From contig DF158882.1 in assembly GCA_000307305.1 (NCBI GenBank), positions 159,450-223,449 of the forward strand: 64,000 nucleotides of DNA, read 5' to 3'. Under the pieces are notes generated by a model. That model worked only from the letters and a program-made list of their open reading frames with translations. It searched no databases and had not been told where the DNA came from. Shown here one piece after another: positions 51,582-59,922 of the stretch. Source of the DNA: Enterobacteriaceae bacterium B14. GTDB lineage: Bacteria; Pseudomonadota; Gammaproteobacteria; Enterobacterales; Enterobacteriaceae. Numbering within the stretch: the first letter of the stretch is position 1; every line of letters begins with the position of its first letter. A program made the position numbers and the translations under genes.

Positions 51582-52892
51582 TTATGTGAAGTTAAGAGAA
51601 ATTGGAGCTATTTTTTTTAAATTTTCAAGTATCAACAGTGTCTCCTTGTTATACAGTGGGGAGTATTTATTATATATCTCAACAGTTAACTCTAAGTTTT
51701 GACATAAAAAAGAATCGGTCAAAACTCTAGCCAGTGACCTTAAAGCTGAAATAACCATATCAGTTTCATAAATTAATCGTGAGCCTGAACCAGATGTATC
51801 AATTACTAATACACCAGAATCAAACAACCAAGATAATTGGAAAAGCATACCATCGGAGTCTGGGAAATAACCGACCCCTCGATGAGAATAACGAAGGCAT
51901 TCTGCTAAATAATATCCTACTACATCAGGTTTATTTAATTCTACCCATAATTCAGATGCGATAATGACACCAAATACATCAGCACAAATTTCTTGTAGGG
52001 TAACAGACATCCAACGATCATAACTATTAAATACTTTATAGTTCGTTTTGTCCGTAAAAATACAATGCCCTAACTCATGACTGAGAACTCCATACAAAGG
52101 AATGTCAGAGCTAAGTATCGATTCACTATTTAAATAATTACTAAAAACATAATCATGTAAAATAAATGATATGTTTCTTAATGTTTCATTATGAACATTA
52201 CTTAAATAGTAGCTACATTTATTCTTTGATTTTTTTATACCTTCATCCTCTGGCATAAAATAAGCTATATGCTTAGGGTGAGTGTTAGCCTCACCTGATA
52301 AAAAGAAAACCTTCTTAGGTTGAAAATCTGGAAATGGAAATAGCTTAAGTGATGAATGCAACTGTGATAAATACCTTTGTATAGGGCCAGTATCAGTCAA
52401 TAACTTTGCAACATTCTCCTTTTGTTTAGGCATTTCCTCCAAAAAGATAGCGGAAGGGCGCCCGTTGGTATCTTTTCCAAAAAAAGTAGAGATAAAACCA
52501 CACAAAAAAACAAAAGGAGCATTTAATTCTGAAATGGGATATGAGTCTGGTGAAAAGTCTTTTAGAACGAAATTAATTCTTTCTTGTATGGCGTGCTTAG
52601 ATTTTGAATCTTGGGCCATAGATGATAATTCTGAAAGTAGAGCTGCAATTTTATCTTTATGTTTAAATTTTTTTATATTCTCTAAATCAGAACAATGAGA
52701 TACCAACTCCTCCAATAGTATATCATTCAAGGTTAGACAGAGGTTTTTAAATTTTTGATTATCAAACTCTTTGGGTAAGGGCAAGGTAACATCCTTCAAA
52801 ACCATATCTTTATATGGAGGCCATTTATCTTGCTGTTGTGCCAGTTCTCTATTGAGATAATTATCATAGAAATCAGATTTTAATTCATTCAT
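51582..52892 (-). CDS. HELGH-motif zinc metallopeptidase-like protein
   Basis: A 436-residue cytosolic protein that I do not recognise as a named family. It contains a zincin motif HELGH at 272-276 and, 25 residues later, QEICADVFG with Glu301, the spacing and ExxAD form of gluzincin metallopeptidases, so zinc binding and hydrolysis are plausible. There is no signal peptide and no membrane helix. The N-terminal 260 residues are helical and unassigned. It is in the middle of the operon, 14 nt after the ATP-grasp stop and 21 nt before the next start. It may mature or release a peptide product, or have been recruited for another hydrolysis. Confidence 0.7.
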   Translation of the reverse strand: MNELKSDFYDNYLNRELAQQQDKWPPYKDMVLKDVTLPLPKEFDNQKFKNLCLTLNDILLEELVSHCSDLENIKKFKHKDKIAALLSELSSMAQDSKSKHAIQERINFVLKDFSPDSYPISELNAPFVFLCGFISTFFGKDTNGRPSAIFLEEMPKQKENVAKLLTDTGPIQRYLSQLHSSLKLFPFPDFQPKKVFFLSGEANTHPKHIAYFMPEDEGIKKSKNKCSYYLSNVHNETLRNISFILHDYVFSNYLNSESILSSDIPLYGVLSHELGHCIFTDKTNYKVFNSYDRWMSVTLQEICADVFGVIIASELWVELNKPDVVGYYLAECLRYSHRGVGYFPDSDGMLFQLSWLFDSGVLVIDTSGSGSRLIYETDMVISALRSLARVLTDSFLCQNLELTVEIYNKYSPLYNKETLLILENLKKIAPISLNFT

Positions 52893-52906
52893 AGCATCAT
52901 ATTTCC

Positions 52907-54169
52907 TTATTTAACCAAATCAAAAAGTGCTGAGTTTTTTTCCCACTCTCTTATCCTTCTATAATCACAAAGCAATTTATCCTGGCTGTCACTCACCAAG
53001 TATACTACGCCTGGGCTTGTAAATAGATCGATCGTTTTAGTGATAATATCATCTACATTTGGCCTGCTTAATAACGTAAAGAATGAATCTAGTTTACCAA
53101 CAGTTATATCCAAGTTATCTTTTATTAATTTACCATGTGAGTTGGATATAAATGCTATGGCCATCACTTTTTTCTTTATTACGTAGCTACTTGAAATATA
53201 TTTTTTCAATGCATCTTTGTTACATAATAAGTGCGAGGTTAACGTTAAGTGACTTTCGCCAATAGCCTCAACAACGGCTTCAGAAGAAATTCCTCCCTGC
53301 ATTCTCGCACCTAATTCAATTAGTTTTGGTCCATTTTTTGTCATCATGATTTCTATGTGACAAGGACCATAACCTACATCAAGAGCCTTCAAAACCGCTT
53401 TAGCGTATTGCTCAAGAACAAACCAAGCTGGATCACTTTGATCAATTAAATGCTCGTAGTCATATATTAACCCTGCTTCGGGTACCTCTATACGATTATC
53501 CTTCCAGATTTCTGTAATAAAATGATCTTGAGAAAATGAAATTGAATTTACGATATATTGTTGTCCAAACATTCTTTCTTGAAGAAGAATTTCTTTATTA
53601 GATAGGTCTAATCTGTTCTTCTTATGTAGTAACTCGTTACAAGCCTTAATCAAGTCATCTTCATTATGACAAATAAAAACACCATCACTACCGGCACTGT
53701 CTAGTGGTTTTATAATCAACGGCCATAATCCCCAATCCTTAGCAACTAAACATGCCTCTTCCGCTGAACTAACTTGTGACTGAATTACCGCATCAAGACC
53801 TTTACTTCTAATCGCTTCTCCCATCAAATACTTATTTCTTCTTAACTGACTAGTAGCTGATGGGTTTCCAGGAAGACTAAGTTTTTCAGCTAGTTTGTCT
53901 GCAAGTATGGTTCCACTCTCTGCTCCTGCGATAACCCCTATTAATGAAATATCTGACAGTTTATTAATGATAATAGATAAATCACCGCTATAAACTAAGT
54001 TTTTTTCAAAATCACGTTCATTAAATGACTTCTTATAGATATCAGGTATTTCTAAAGAAGATTGGACATGGATAACACGGAAGCCGTTTAACTTTAAATG
54101 ATTAGGAAGTTTTGATGCTGTTGAATATGCATCCACAATAACAATGAATTTTTCTTCTACTTTGTACAT
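52907..54169 (-). CDS. ATP-grasp ligase, amino acid or dipeptide ligase type
   Basis: A 420-residue ATP-grasp enzyme. ATP-binding K154 is in LIIKPLDSAGSDGVF (the small ATP-grasp loop), and Mg-binding residues are Glu273 (CHIEIMM) with Glu285 and Arg289 in LIELGARMQGG, the pattern of the BacD and related L-amino acid ligases. Such enzymes activate a carboxylate as acyl phosphate and join it to an amine. It overlaps the methyltransferase by 13 nt. It is the only peptide-bond-forming activity visible in the cluster, so the product is probably a modified dipeptide or amide. Confidence 0.85.
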   Translation of the reverse strand: MYKVEEKFIVIVDAYSTASKLPNHLKLNGFRVIHVQSSLEIPDIYKKSFNERDFEKNLVYSGDLSIIINKLSDISLIGVIAGAESGTILADKLAEKLSLPGNPSATSQLRRNKYLMGEAIRSKGLDAVIQSQVSSAEEACLVAKDWGLWPLIIKPLDSAGSDGVFICHNEDDLIKACNELLHKKNRLDLSNKEILLQERMFGQQYIVNSISFSQDHFITEIWKDNRIEVPEAGLIYDYEHLIDQSDPAWFVLEQYAKAVLKALDVGYGPCHIEIMMTKNGPKLIELGARMQGGISSEAVVEAIGESHLTLTSHLLCNKDALKKYISSSYVIKKKVMAIAFISNSHGKLIKDNLDITVGKLDSFFTLLSRPNVDDIITKTIDLFTSPGVVYLVSDSQDKLLCDYRRIREWEKNSALFDLVK

Positions 54170-54855
54170 GTTAACACCAACCTTTGATGTTCTTTTTTGG
54201 GAGTGAAATTAAAGTCACCAGCTTTATTAATAATAGTGAAACCGACAGAGGTAAGCATTTCATATAGCTGTTCGCAGCTATAAATTCGCGTAAATCCATT
54301 ATACTGTTGCTCACCTAGTTGATAAGTGACAGTTAACAATTGTAATTCCCAATCCATGTGAAAATTTTCTTTTACATCATCATTAACTCGATTCTTTGAC
54401 TTTGACGGCCATGGGAAATCATGTTTTGCCTTTTCGAGATCAGTCAGTTCAATAATCAAAAAACCGCCATGTCTTAACACCTCATACCAGGAATGGAGAG
54501 CTGCTAAGTCTTCTTGAGGAATTTGACCATAACCAAAACTTGAATAAGTGTTAATAATAAGATCAAATTTTCTATCGGGGGGACTCTTCATATCACATTG
54601 GATATATTCTGTCAGGGAGCATTGCTCTTTTGCTAAATTTATTTGCTCATAGGAAATGTCAATTCCTGTTGTTTGGTAGCCTTTATTTGCTAGAGCTCGA
54701 GTGAAATGGCCTGCACCACAACAAATATCGAGTAATTTTGGATACTGCAACGCAGGAAAGTTTTTACTAATAAACTCGACTTTATTTTGGACTTCATCAT
54801 AACGTCCGAGTCTCTCTGAAACTTGTGTAAAAAAAAGTGGAAAGCCATTATTCAT
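54157..54855 (-). CDS. Class I SAM-dependent methyltransferase (first)
   Basis: A 232-residue methyltransferase with motif I LLDICCGAGHFTRAL at 41-55, Asp66 in GIDISYEQI, and the motif IV region FDLIINTYSSFGY near 105-117, typical of the Methyltransf_11/25 groups acting on small molecules. AGGATATTTT precedes the ATG. It begins 12 nt after the TauD gene and overlaps the ATP-grasp gene by 13 nt. Confidence 0.85.
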   Translation of the reverse strand: MNNGFPLFFTQVSERLGRYDEVQNKVEFISKNFPALQYPKLLDICCGAGHFTRALANKGYQTTGIDISYEQINLAKEQCSLTEYIQCDMKSPPDRKFDLIINTYSSFGYGQIPQEDLAALHSWYEVLRHGGFLIIELTDLEKAKHDFPWPSKSKNRVNDDVKENFHMDWELQLLTVTYQLGEQQYNGFTRIYSCEQLYEMLTSVGFTIINKAGDFNFTPKKEHQRLVLTCTK

Positions 54856-54867
54856 AAAATATCCTGT

Positions 54868-55716
54868 TTATATTGGTATATCCCCTAATAGGGTTGTTCT
54901 ATTCATTAAACGCTTGTAACGCTCTCCGTCATACCAAGTTGCTCTATGCATAACACATCTGTTATCCCATAAGATCATGTCTCCTGATTGCCATACATGC
55001 CTATATGTATAACGTTCCATAACTGAAAATTCTTGTAACCATGTGATAAGAGGAAGGCTCTCACCTAATAGCATACCTTCAATTTTCCAAGGAACATTTC
55101 CACCTACATATAATGCATACTTTCCAGTCTCAGGATGCACTCTTACAATTGGATGTGAAATATCTTCCCATTCTGATTTTTCTTGTTCTGTTACTGGGGG
55201 TCTATCGGGGTAATTATATGGTCTTGACTGAACACGGCTAATAATAACCCTCTTATCTTGAATACGTTTTTTTATCTTATCAGGTAGGTCCTTCCACGCT
55301 GCTGTCATATTCGCAAATAGAGTATCTCCCCCTTCAGGTGGGACAATTATTGCATGTAATAGGGAGCCTGCAGGTGGTTCAGCTAAGTAATGCCCATCAG
55401 TATGCCAAACTCTTCCACTCACTGGTGAACCAATGAGCTTACCTTCCTTGGTGATATTGGATAATACCAATATGTCGGGATTATGCTCATTGTTAAATTT
55501 ATTACGTGTGTACTGTGTAATTACACCAAAGTTTTGACTGAATCTCACTTGTTCTTTTGGTGTGACTTTTTGCCCTCGGAATAGCAGTATTCCGAATCTT
55601 AGCCATAATGATTTTAGCTCTTTTCTTTCCAAACAGTTTGGAGTCTTACGAGCATCAACCCCTAAGATTTCAGCACCAAAACCTGATGACAGTTCTCTAT
55701 AACTATATAAACCCAT
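54868..55716 (-). CDS. TauD/TfdA-family Fe(II)/2-oxoglutarate dioxygenase
   Basis: A 282-residue non-haem iron oxygenase predicted to hydroxylate (or desaturate) its substrate while decarboxylating 2-oxoglutarate. The iron triad is H105, D107 (VWHTDGHY) and H257 (CVMHRATW), with the 2-oxoglutarate-binding Arg273 in LMNRTTL. FGAEILGVD near the N-terminus is the usual TauD start region. The frame opens at a GTG at 55749; the ATG at 55716 gives the normal family length. It is the first gene of the operon, with a promoter candidate at 55779-55808. The hydroxyl it makes is an obvious acceptor for the carbamoyltransferase downstream. Confidence 0.88.
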   Translation of the reverse strand: MGLYSYRELSSGFGAEILGVDARKTPNCLERKELKSLWLRFGILLFRGQKVTPKEQVRFSQNFGVITQYTRNKFNNEHNPDILVLSNITKEGKLIGSPVSGRVWHTDGHYLAEPPAGSLLHAIIVPPEGGDTLFANMTAAWKDLPDKIKKRIQDKRVIISRVQSRPYNYPDRPPVTEQEKSEWEDISHPIVRVHPETGKYALYVGGNVPWKIEGMLLGESLPLITWLQEFSVMERYTYRHVWQSGDMILWDNRCVMHRATWYDGERYKRLMNRTTLLGDIPI

Positions 55717-55778
55717 ACATTCTAGTCTCCCAGCTAGTCCTACTGACACTCCGACTCTTTAAAGTAAATCTTTACTTA

Positions 55779-55808
55779 TATTTATTCTTTGAGTAACGCT
55801 TTTGTCAA
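55779..55808 (-). promoter_or_regulatory. Candidate promoter of the biosynthetic operon
   Basis: On the minus strand a perfect -35 box TTGACA (55808 to 55803) is followed after 18 nt by TAAATA (55784 to 55779), a poor -10 match. A transcript starting near 55772 would reach the dioxygenase ATG after about 56 nt. Good -35, weak -10, so medium-low confidence. Confidence 0.4.
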
Positions 55809-55816
55809 CACTCTTT

Positions 55817-56087
55817 TAACACGGAAAATATAAATTAATTTTAACTAAAATTAGTCTTTCTTTAAGGTGCAGTGGTGTAGGTGTTACCCTAAAATCACAA
55901 TGAAATAAAATGTAATCTATTGTTTAATATAAAAATAAAAATTAAATCCAAGTGATTTCTATGGGGTTTTTCATGCAGATATAAAGAATATTATTCATGT
56001 GAACAGAAAAACATAAGAAAAATTTATGTTAAACCCGTCATCCTTTATCTATTCGTAATAATACAGAAATATCATTTATATAAAGCA
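55817..56087. other. AT-rich upstream flank of the biosynthetic operon
   Basis: Very AT-rich sequence without a supported gene, preceding the small broken ORF at 56088. It probably contains regulatory sequence for the operon, but I see no clear operator. Confidence 0.35.
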
Positions 56088-56364
56088 ATGAATGACTCTC
56101 TCTTTGTTATAACGAATATTTTTAAGATACCAGAAGAAATTTTTAGCGTTGATTATCAAAAGATTGGTATTAAATTAAATATTTCTGAGGGAAACATGGA
56201 TGTTATCACTAGTTACCTGAATGATTATTGGATTGAATACATCAAAAGTTTTATATGACCAAATATAGTTATTAAAGATAATAGTCATAAATTTGTAGAG
56301 TTCAGCATTACAGCTGCAATTGTTGTAGCAGGAGTTTGCGGCATTCATATTTTAGATTTTATGA
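56088..56364 (+). pseudogene. Small broken ORF truncated by IS remnant
   Basis: An ATG at 56088 opens a 56-codon frame (MNDSLFVITNIFKIPEE...) ended by TGA at 56256-56258. The same frame continues past that stop for about 35 more codons (PNIVIKDNSHKF...) until it meets the right IS remnant at 56365. This looks like one gene with an in-frame stop and its 3' end replaced by the insertion. The family is unrecognised. Confidence 0.4.
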
Positions 56365-56509
56365 GGATATCAGCAAATGGATACATGGTTATTACAACTC
56401 AGGACGGCCTCATCGGCGCAATAATGGGTTATCTCCCTGTGAATACAAAAATCAGTGGAAAGAGGCTATGCAAGTGCCCTGGATTTTGTGATCCGCTACA
56501 ATTAAGTGA
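56365..56509 (+). mobile_element. IS3-family transposase 3' fragment (right remnant)
   Basis: About 145 bp encoding the last part of an orfB integrase (DISKWIHGYYNSGRPHRR ... QWKEAMQVP), with roughly 15 mismatches and one indel by eye against 46575-46719, in the same orientation. The frame here is still open, so this copy is less decayed in this segment than the left one. Only the 3' end of the element is present. Confidence 0.85.
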
Positions 56510-57118
56510 AGCCGATATGTCCCATAAAATAGATGATGTCACATGGTGGAATAACACTGGTAGATATTTAGGACCAAAGCCTAAAGCTGTTAGTGATTGG
56601 ATGCTGGATTCGGATAATTATTATTTTGATTATTTTTCTATAAATAGTACTCAGGGAGCACTGCTTGGTCAAGTGTACTTTCTCTCTATTATGTAACCAT
56701 AAATAGAGTTAACAAATATGAATATATCCATAGTTGGGAAAGTGGAAGAGGGAAACATTTTAGATGAACAAGATACCATCTTGAAGCTATTGATATTTAC
56801 TTATCTACTTTAATGAATTAAACGAGTTATCGTCATCTTTTTTAAGCTTGATGAGACTCTCTTGATAATTATTTGTGTTTTCAAATTCTATTTATCTTTA
56901 GAAAAGCATTTGGAAGCTAAAAAATGGACCATGCTATTTTAAATTGCAGTACTCCAAAAAGACCACATCAGAATTGATATATTTAGGCGCTATTCATCTA
57001 GAATTGAGTGAATATGCTGAAGCCTATCAATGTTTCTTGAAAATATATGAAAAAGGCAGGGTTGGGTATTTGAAAAATATGACTCTAAATATTGGGAGTG
57101 TTTTAAATTGAGGAGCAA
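56510..57118 (+). pseudogene. Decayed coding remnants, possibly toxin/immunity debris
   Basis: Readable protein-like pieces occur in shifting frames: SHKIDDVTWWNNTGRYLG (about 56517-56570), then after a frameshift near 56670 a piece with NRVNKYEYIHSWESGRG, a TGA, and YHLEAIDIYLSTLMN. Further right, ELIYLGAIHLELSEYAEAYQ is followed, after one more frameshift, by VFEKYDSKYWECFK. The last pair resembles the C-terminus of tetratricopeptide-like immunity proteins found beside Rhs or contact-dependent toxins. No intact gene remains. The assignment is tentative. Confidence 0.4.
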
Positions 57119-57129
57119 ATAATGTTAAT

Positions 57130-57170
57130 CCGGGAAATAGATAAGTTATTTTCCCGGCTATTTTTATTTA
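57130..57170 (+). terminator. Terminator after the decayed remnants
   Basis: CCGGGAAA pairs with TTTTCCCGG (57130-57157), followed by a T-rich tract, immediately after the immunity-like fragment. It may be the original terminator of the lost gene. Confidence 0.6.
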
Positions 57171-57224
57171 ACTTAATACATCCTGCTTAACCAGACTCAA
57201 CACCTGTTTTGTCTCTACACCCTC

Positions 57225-58373
57225 CTACCACTCCGCAAAACCGCCATCCTCATGGTGCCAAACGGGGTTATGCCAATGCGGCGGTCGGCGGGCTGCGTCG
57301 ATCACTCGAGCCTCATCAATCACCACCCCTAAACCAGGCTTCGTCAGAGGTCGGATATAGCCGTCGGTAATCGCGAAGTCCTCTTTGTTCACCACATAAT
57401 CAAACAGGTCAGCGCCTTTATTGTAGTGGATGCCCATCGATTGCTCCTGTAGCACCGCATTCGGAGAGATAAAATCGACCGTCAGGCAGGCAGACAGAGC
57501 AATTGGCCCTAGAGGGCAGTGGGGCGCTAACCCGACGTTATGGCAATCTGCCAATGATGCAATCTTCACCCCTTCGCTAATGCCACCTGCATGCGAGATA
57601 TCAGGCTGAAGTATCGATAATCCCCCTGCCTGCAAAATGCTTTTCACATCAAAACGGCTGAATGTACGCTCACCTGCCGCCAGTGGGATAGAGGTACTGT
57701 CTGCCAACTTGGAATAGTACTCGGCAAATTCGGGCAGAACGGGTTCTTCGACAAACAAGGGACGATAAGGCTCTAGCTCTTTCAGCAGCACTTTTGCCAT
57801 CGGTGCGGAAACCCGCCCATGGAAATCGAGGCCAAAATCTACCCGATCGCCAAAGTGGCTGCGGATCTTCTCGATACGCGCGACGACCTGATTGATTGCG
57901 CGGTTCGAGTCCAGCATTTTTAACCGACCGCAGCCGTTTAGCTTAAAGGTATCCCAGCCTGATTGAAGCAGCGCTTCCATCTGCTTGACTTCATCTTGTG
58001 GGTCATCCCCGCCTACCCAAGTGTAGGTTTTCATTTTGTCGCGCACTTTTCCGCCAAGCAGTTCGAACACGGGCTGCGACAAATACTTACCTTTAATGTC
58101 CCATAGCGCTTGGTCAATACCTGCTAGTGCTGACATCAAAATAGGCCCACCGCGATAGAAACCGCCTGCATATAGCGTTTGCCAAATCGCGTTGATATTC
58201 ATCGGGTTTTTCCCGATAAGATAGCTTTCACACTCTTTGACCGCCGCACCGACTGTTTCGGCGCGCCCTTCTAATACAGGCTCACCCCAGCCAGTGATCC
58301 CTTCGTCGGTATCAATGGCGAGAAATTGCCAGCGGGGGGCGACGTGATACAGGCGTAATGCTGTGATTTTCAT
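57225..58373 (-). CDS. dgoD: D-galactonate dehydratase DgoD
   Basis: Dehydrates D-galactonate to 2-keto-3-deoxygalactonate. The 382-residue enolase-superfamily enzyme has the family blocks [27 protein letters not shown] with a metal-binding Asp, [12 protein letters not shown], and the HAGG and [10 protein letters not shown] barrel motifs, all matching E. coli DgoD (382). GAGGTG lies just before the ATG, 3 nt after the dgoA stop. Last gene of lactonase-dgoK-dgoA-dgoD. Confidence 0.97.
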   Translation of the reverse strand: MKITALRLYHVAPRWQFLAIDTDEGITGWGEPVLEGRAETVGAAVKECESYLIGKNPMNINAIWQTLYAGGFYRGGPILMSALAGIDQALWDIKGKYLSQPVFELLGGKVRDKMKTYTWVGGDDPQDEVKQMEALLQSGWDTFKLNGCGRLKMLDSNRAINQVVARIEKIRSHFGDRVDFGLDFHGRVSAPMAKVLLKELEPYRPLFVEEPVLPEFAEYYSKLADSTSIPLAAGERTFSRFDVKSILQAGGLSILQPDISHAGGISEGVKIASLADCHNVGLAPHCPLGPIALSACLTVDFISPNAVLQEQSMGIHYNKGADLFDYVVNKEDFAITDGYIRPLTKPGLGVVIDEARVIDAARRPPHWHNPVWHHEDGGFAEW

Positions 58374-58376
58374 TGA

Positions 58377-58988
58377 TTACACCTCGTTCCACGCCTTAAC
58401 GAAATCTTGCGCCATCTTTGCTGTTACGCTCACTGCTTGACCAGCACGATACAAATCGGAACCTAGCCCAGCCCCTTGGCAGCCTGCGGCAATAAACTGA
58501 TGCAGGTTCTGGCTGGTTACGCCACCGACTGCATAGAGTGCTTGGTCTTTTGGCACGATGGCGCGAATCGCTTTCACATAGGCGATATCAACCCCAACAC
58601 AAGGGAAGATTTTTACTACATCTGCACCAGCATCAATGGCTTGATAGATTTCGCTCGGGGTAAATGCGCCAATACAGGTTGTTAAGCCCGCTGCTTTTGC
58701 TTTGCGGATTAACATCGGGTTGGTGTTTGGTGTCACCATCAATTTAGCACCGGTGGCGATCAGGTCATCCAGATAGCGCTCTTGTGTCACGGTTCCTGCG
58801 CCAATCAGCAGGCTATCTCCCCAGCGATCTTGCAAAAGCTTGACGCTCTCTAGCCAGTCTGGTGAGTTGGTGGGGACTTCAATCATCTCAAAGCCTGCAT
58901 CCACCAGCACCTGTGTATGCTCAAGTACTTCAGCCGGGGTTATGCCACGTAAAATCGCGACAAGAGGGATCTTAGGAATAAAGTTCAT
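58377..58988 (-). CDS. dgoA: 2-dehydro-3-deoxy-6-phosphogalactonate aldolase DgoA
   Basis: Splits 2-keto-3-deoxy-6-phosphogalactonate into pyruvate and glyceraldehyde 3-phosphate. The 203-residue class I aldolase has Schiff-base K126 in VVKIFPC, with GAGTVT and VTPNTNP motifs of the KDPG/KDPGal family. The frame runs back to 59102, but the ATG at 58988 follows AGGAGC and matches the known N-terminus (IPLVAILRGI); it overlaps dgoK by 17 nt, implying coupled translation. Confidence 0.96.
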   Translation of the reverse strand: MNFIPKIPLVAILRGITPAEVLEHTQVLVDAGFEMIEVPTNSPDWLESVKLLQDRWGDSLLIGAGTVTQERYLDDLIATGAKLMVTPNTNPMLIRKAKAAGLTTCIGAFTPSEIYQAIDAGADVVKIFPCVGVDIAYVKAIRAIVPKDQALYAVGGVTSQNLHQFIAAGCQGAGLGSDLYRAGQAVSVTAKMAQDFVKAWNEV

Positions 58989-59883
58989 GATAAATGCTCC
59001 TAAAGCCGTGGATGATGGCTTCTTCTGGGTCGAGAATGGTGGCGTTAATGCTGAGTAGTCTAAATGCCTGACGATAGAGTGCGGCGAGTGAAGGCGCGGC
59101 AATAATCGCGACTGTCGATGAAGGTTTTAAATTAGCGCTCTGGGTTGCCACTTCGTGGCCGATCAATAACCCTGATAACCAACCTGCTACATGCTCCGCA
59201 GGCATCCGGTGCAGAATTCGCGCCGAGCGTGCGAAAAACAGTTGAGCAATGATATTGCTACCTGCATTAATTCCCGCTTGTAGACCTTGTGCGAAAGCTT
59301 CTGGCACGATCTCTTTTGCGACACCTTGCCCGAGCAGGCTATTTTGCATAAGCAGATGGTATAGCTCACCTGTCATCACCGTATTAAATCGCGGGATAAT
59401 CCCACCTTGCGGTGTTACCCATTTGGCATGGGTACCAGGGAAGACATAGCAGTCGGCACTTAGCTGTGCCATGGCGCCAAGTAACTGTACTTCTTCACCG
59501 CGCATCACATTGACACAGTCATCGTGGTTAACTGCTAGACCGGGCCGTAAATAGACCTCTGTTGGTAGAGTCGAGTCAACACGAATACAGCCAAGTTTTA
59601 TAGCGGTAGGTGCTTGCGGCAGCATCTGATAGCCGCTATCCACCCAGCCACGGTCACTGCCTATCATTCCTGCCATAATCACAGGGACATGATGCGCGGC
59701 AATCCAGTTGCGCCAAGGTGCCAGCACGTTAACCAGTAAGTGATCGAAGTTAGCGGGTTGCTCAACCTGAGTAACGCCGATGGGGTGGGTAATGATTTGA
59801 GTTTCGCTCCCGTTTTCCAGCCGATAGGCGCGAAAGTTGGTTGAGCCCCAATCAATGGCAATTAATCTGGTGATTTTACTCAT
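58972..59883 (-). CDS. dgoK: 2-dehydro-3-deoxygalactonokinase DgoK
   Basis: Phosphorylates 2-keto-3-deoxygalactonate at O6. The 303-residue protein has IAIDWGSTNFRAYRL at the N-terminus (ATP phosphate loop of the DgoK family), VMAGMIGSDRGW and FPGTHAKWV motifs. AGGACAAC precedes the ATG. It overlaps dgoA and follows the lactonase by 39 nt, so all four are one transcript. No dgoR or dgoT gene is adjacent, unlike E. coli. Confidence 0.95.
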   Translation of the reverse strand: MSKITRLIAIDWGSTNFRAYRLENGSETQIITHPIGVTQVEQPANFDHLLVNVLAPWRNWIAAHHVPVIMAGMIGSDRGWVDSGYQMLPQAPTAIKLGCIRVDSTLPTEVYLRPGLAVNHDDCVNVMRGEEVQLLGAMAQLSADCYVFPGTHAKWVTPQGGIIPRFNTVMTGELYHLLMQNSLLGQGVAKEIVPEAFAQGLQAGINAGSNIIAQLFFARSARILHRMPAEHVAGWLSGLLIGHEVATQSANLKPSSTVAIIAAPSLAALYRQAFRLLSINATILDPEEAIIHGFRSIYHELYS

Positions 59884-59922
59884 AATGTTGTCCTCACAAT
59901 GTTGCTCTCACAGAGTCGTTCC

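Noticed and set aside
56361-56696. 111-codon plus-strand ORF over the right IS remnant
   Set aside because: Its first part reads the transposase end out of frame and its second part belongs to a decayed fragment; it is a chance fusion, not a gene.
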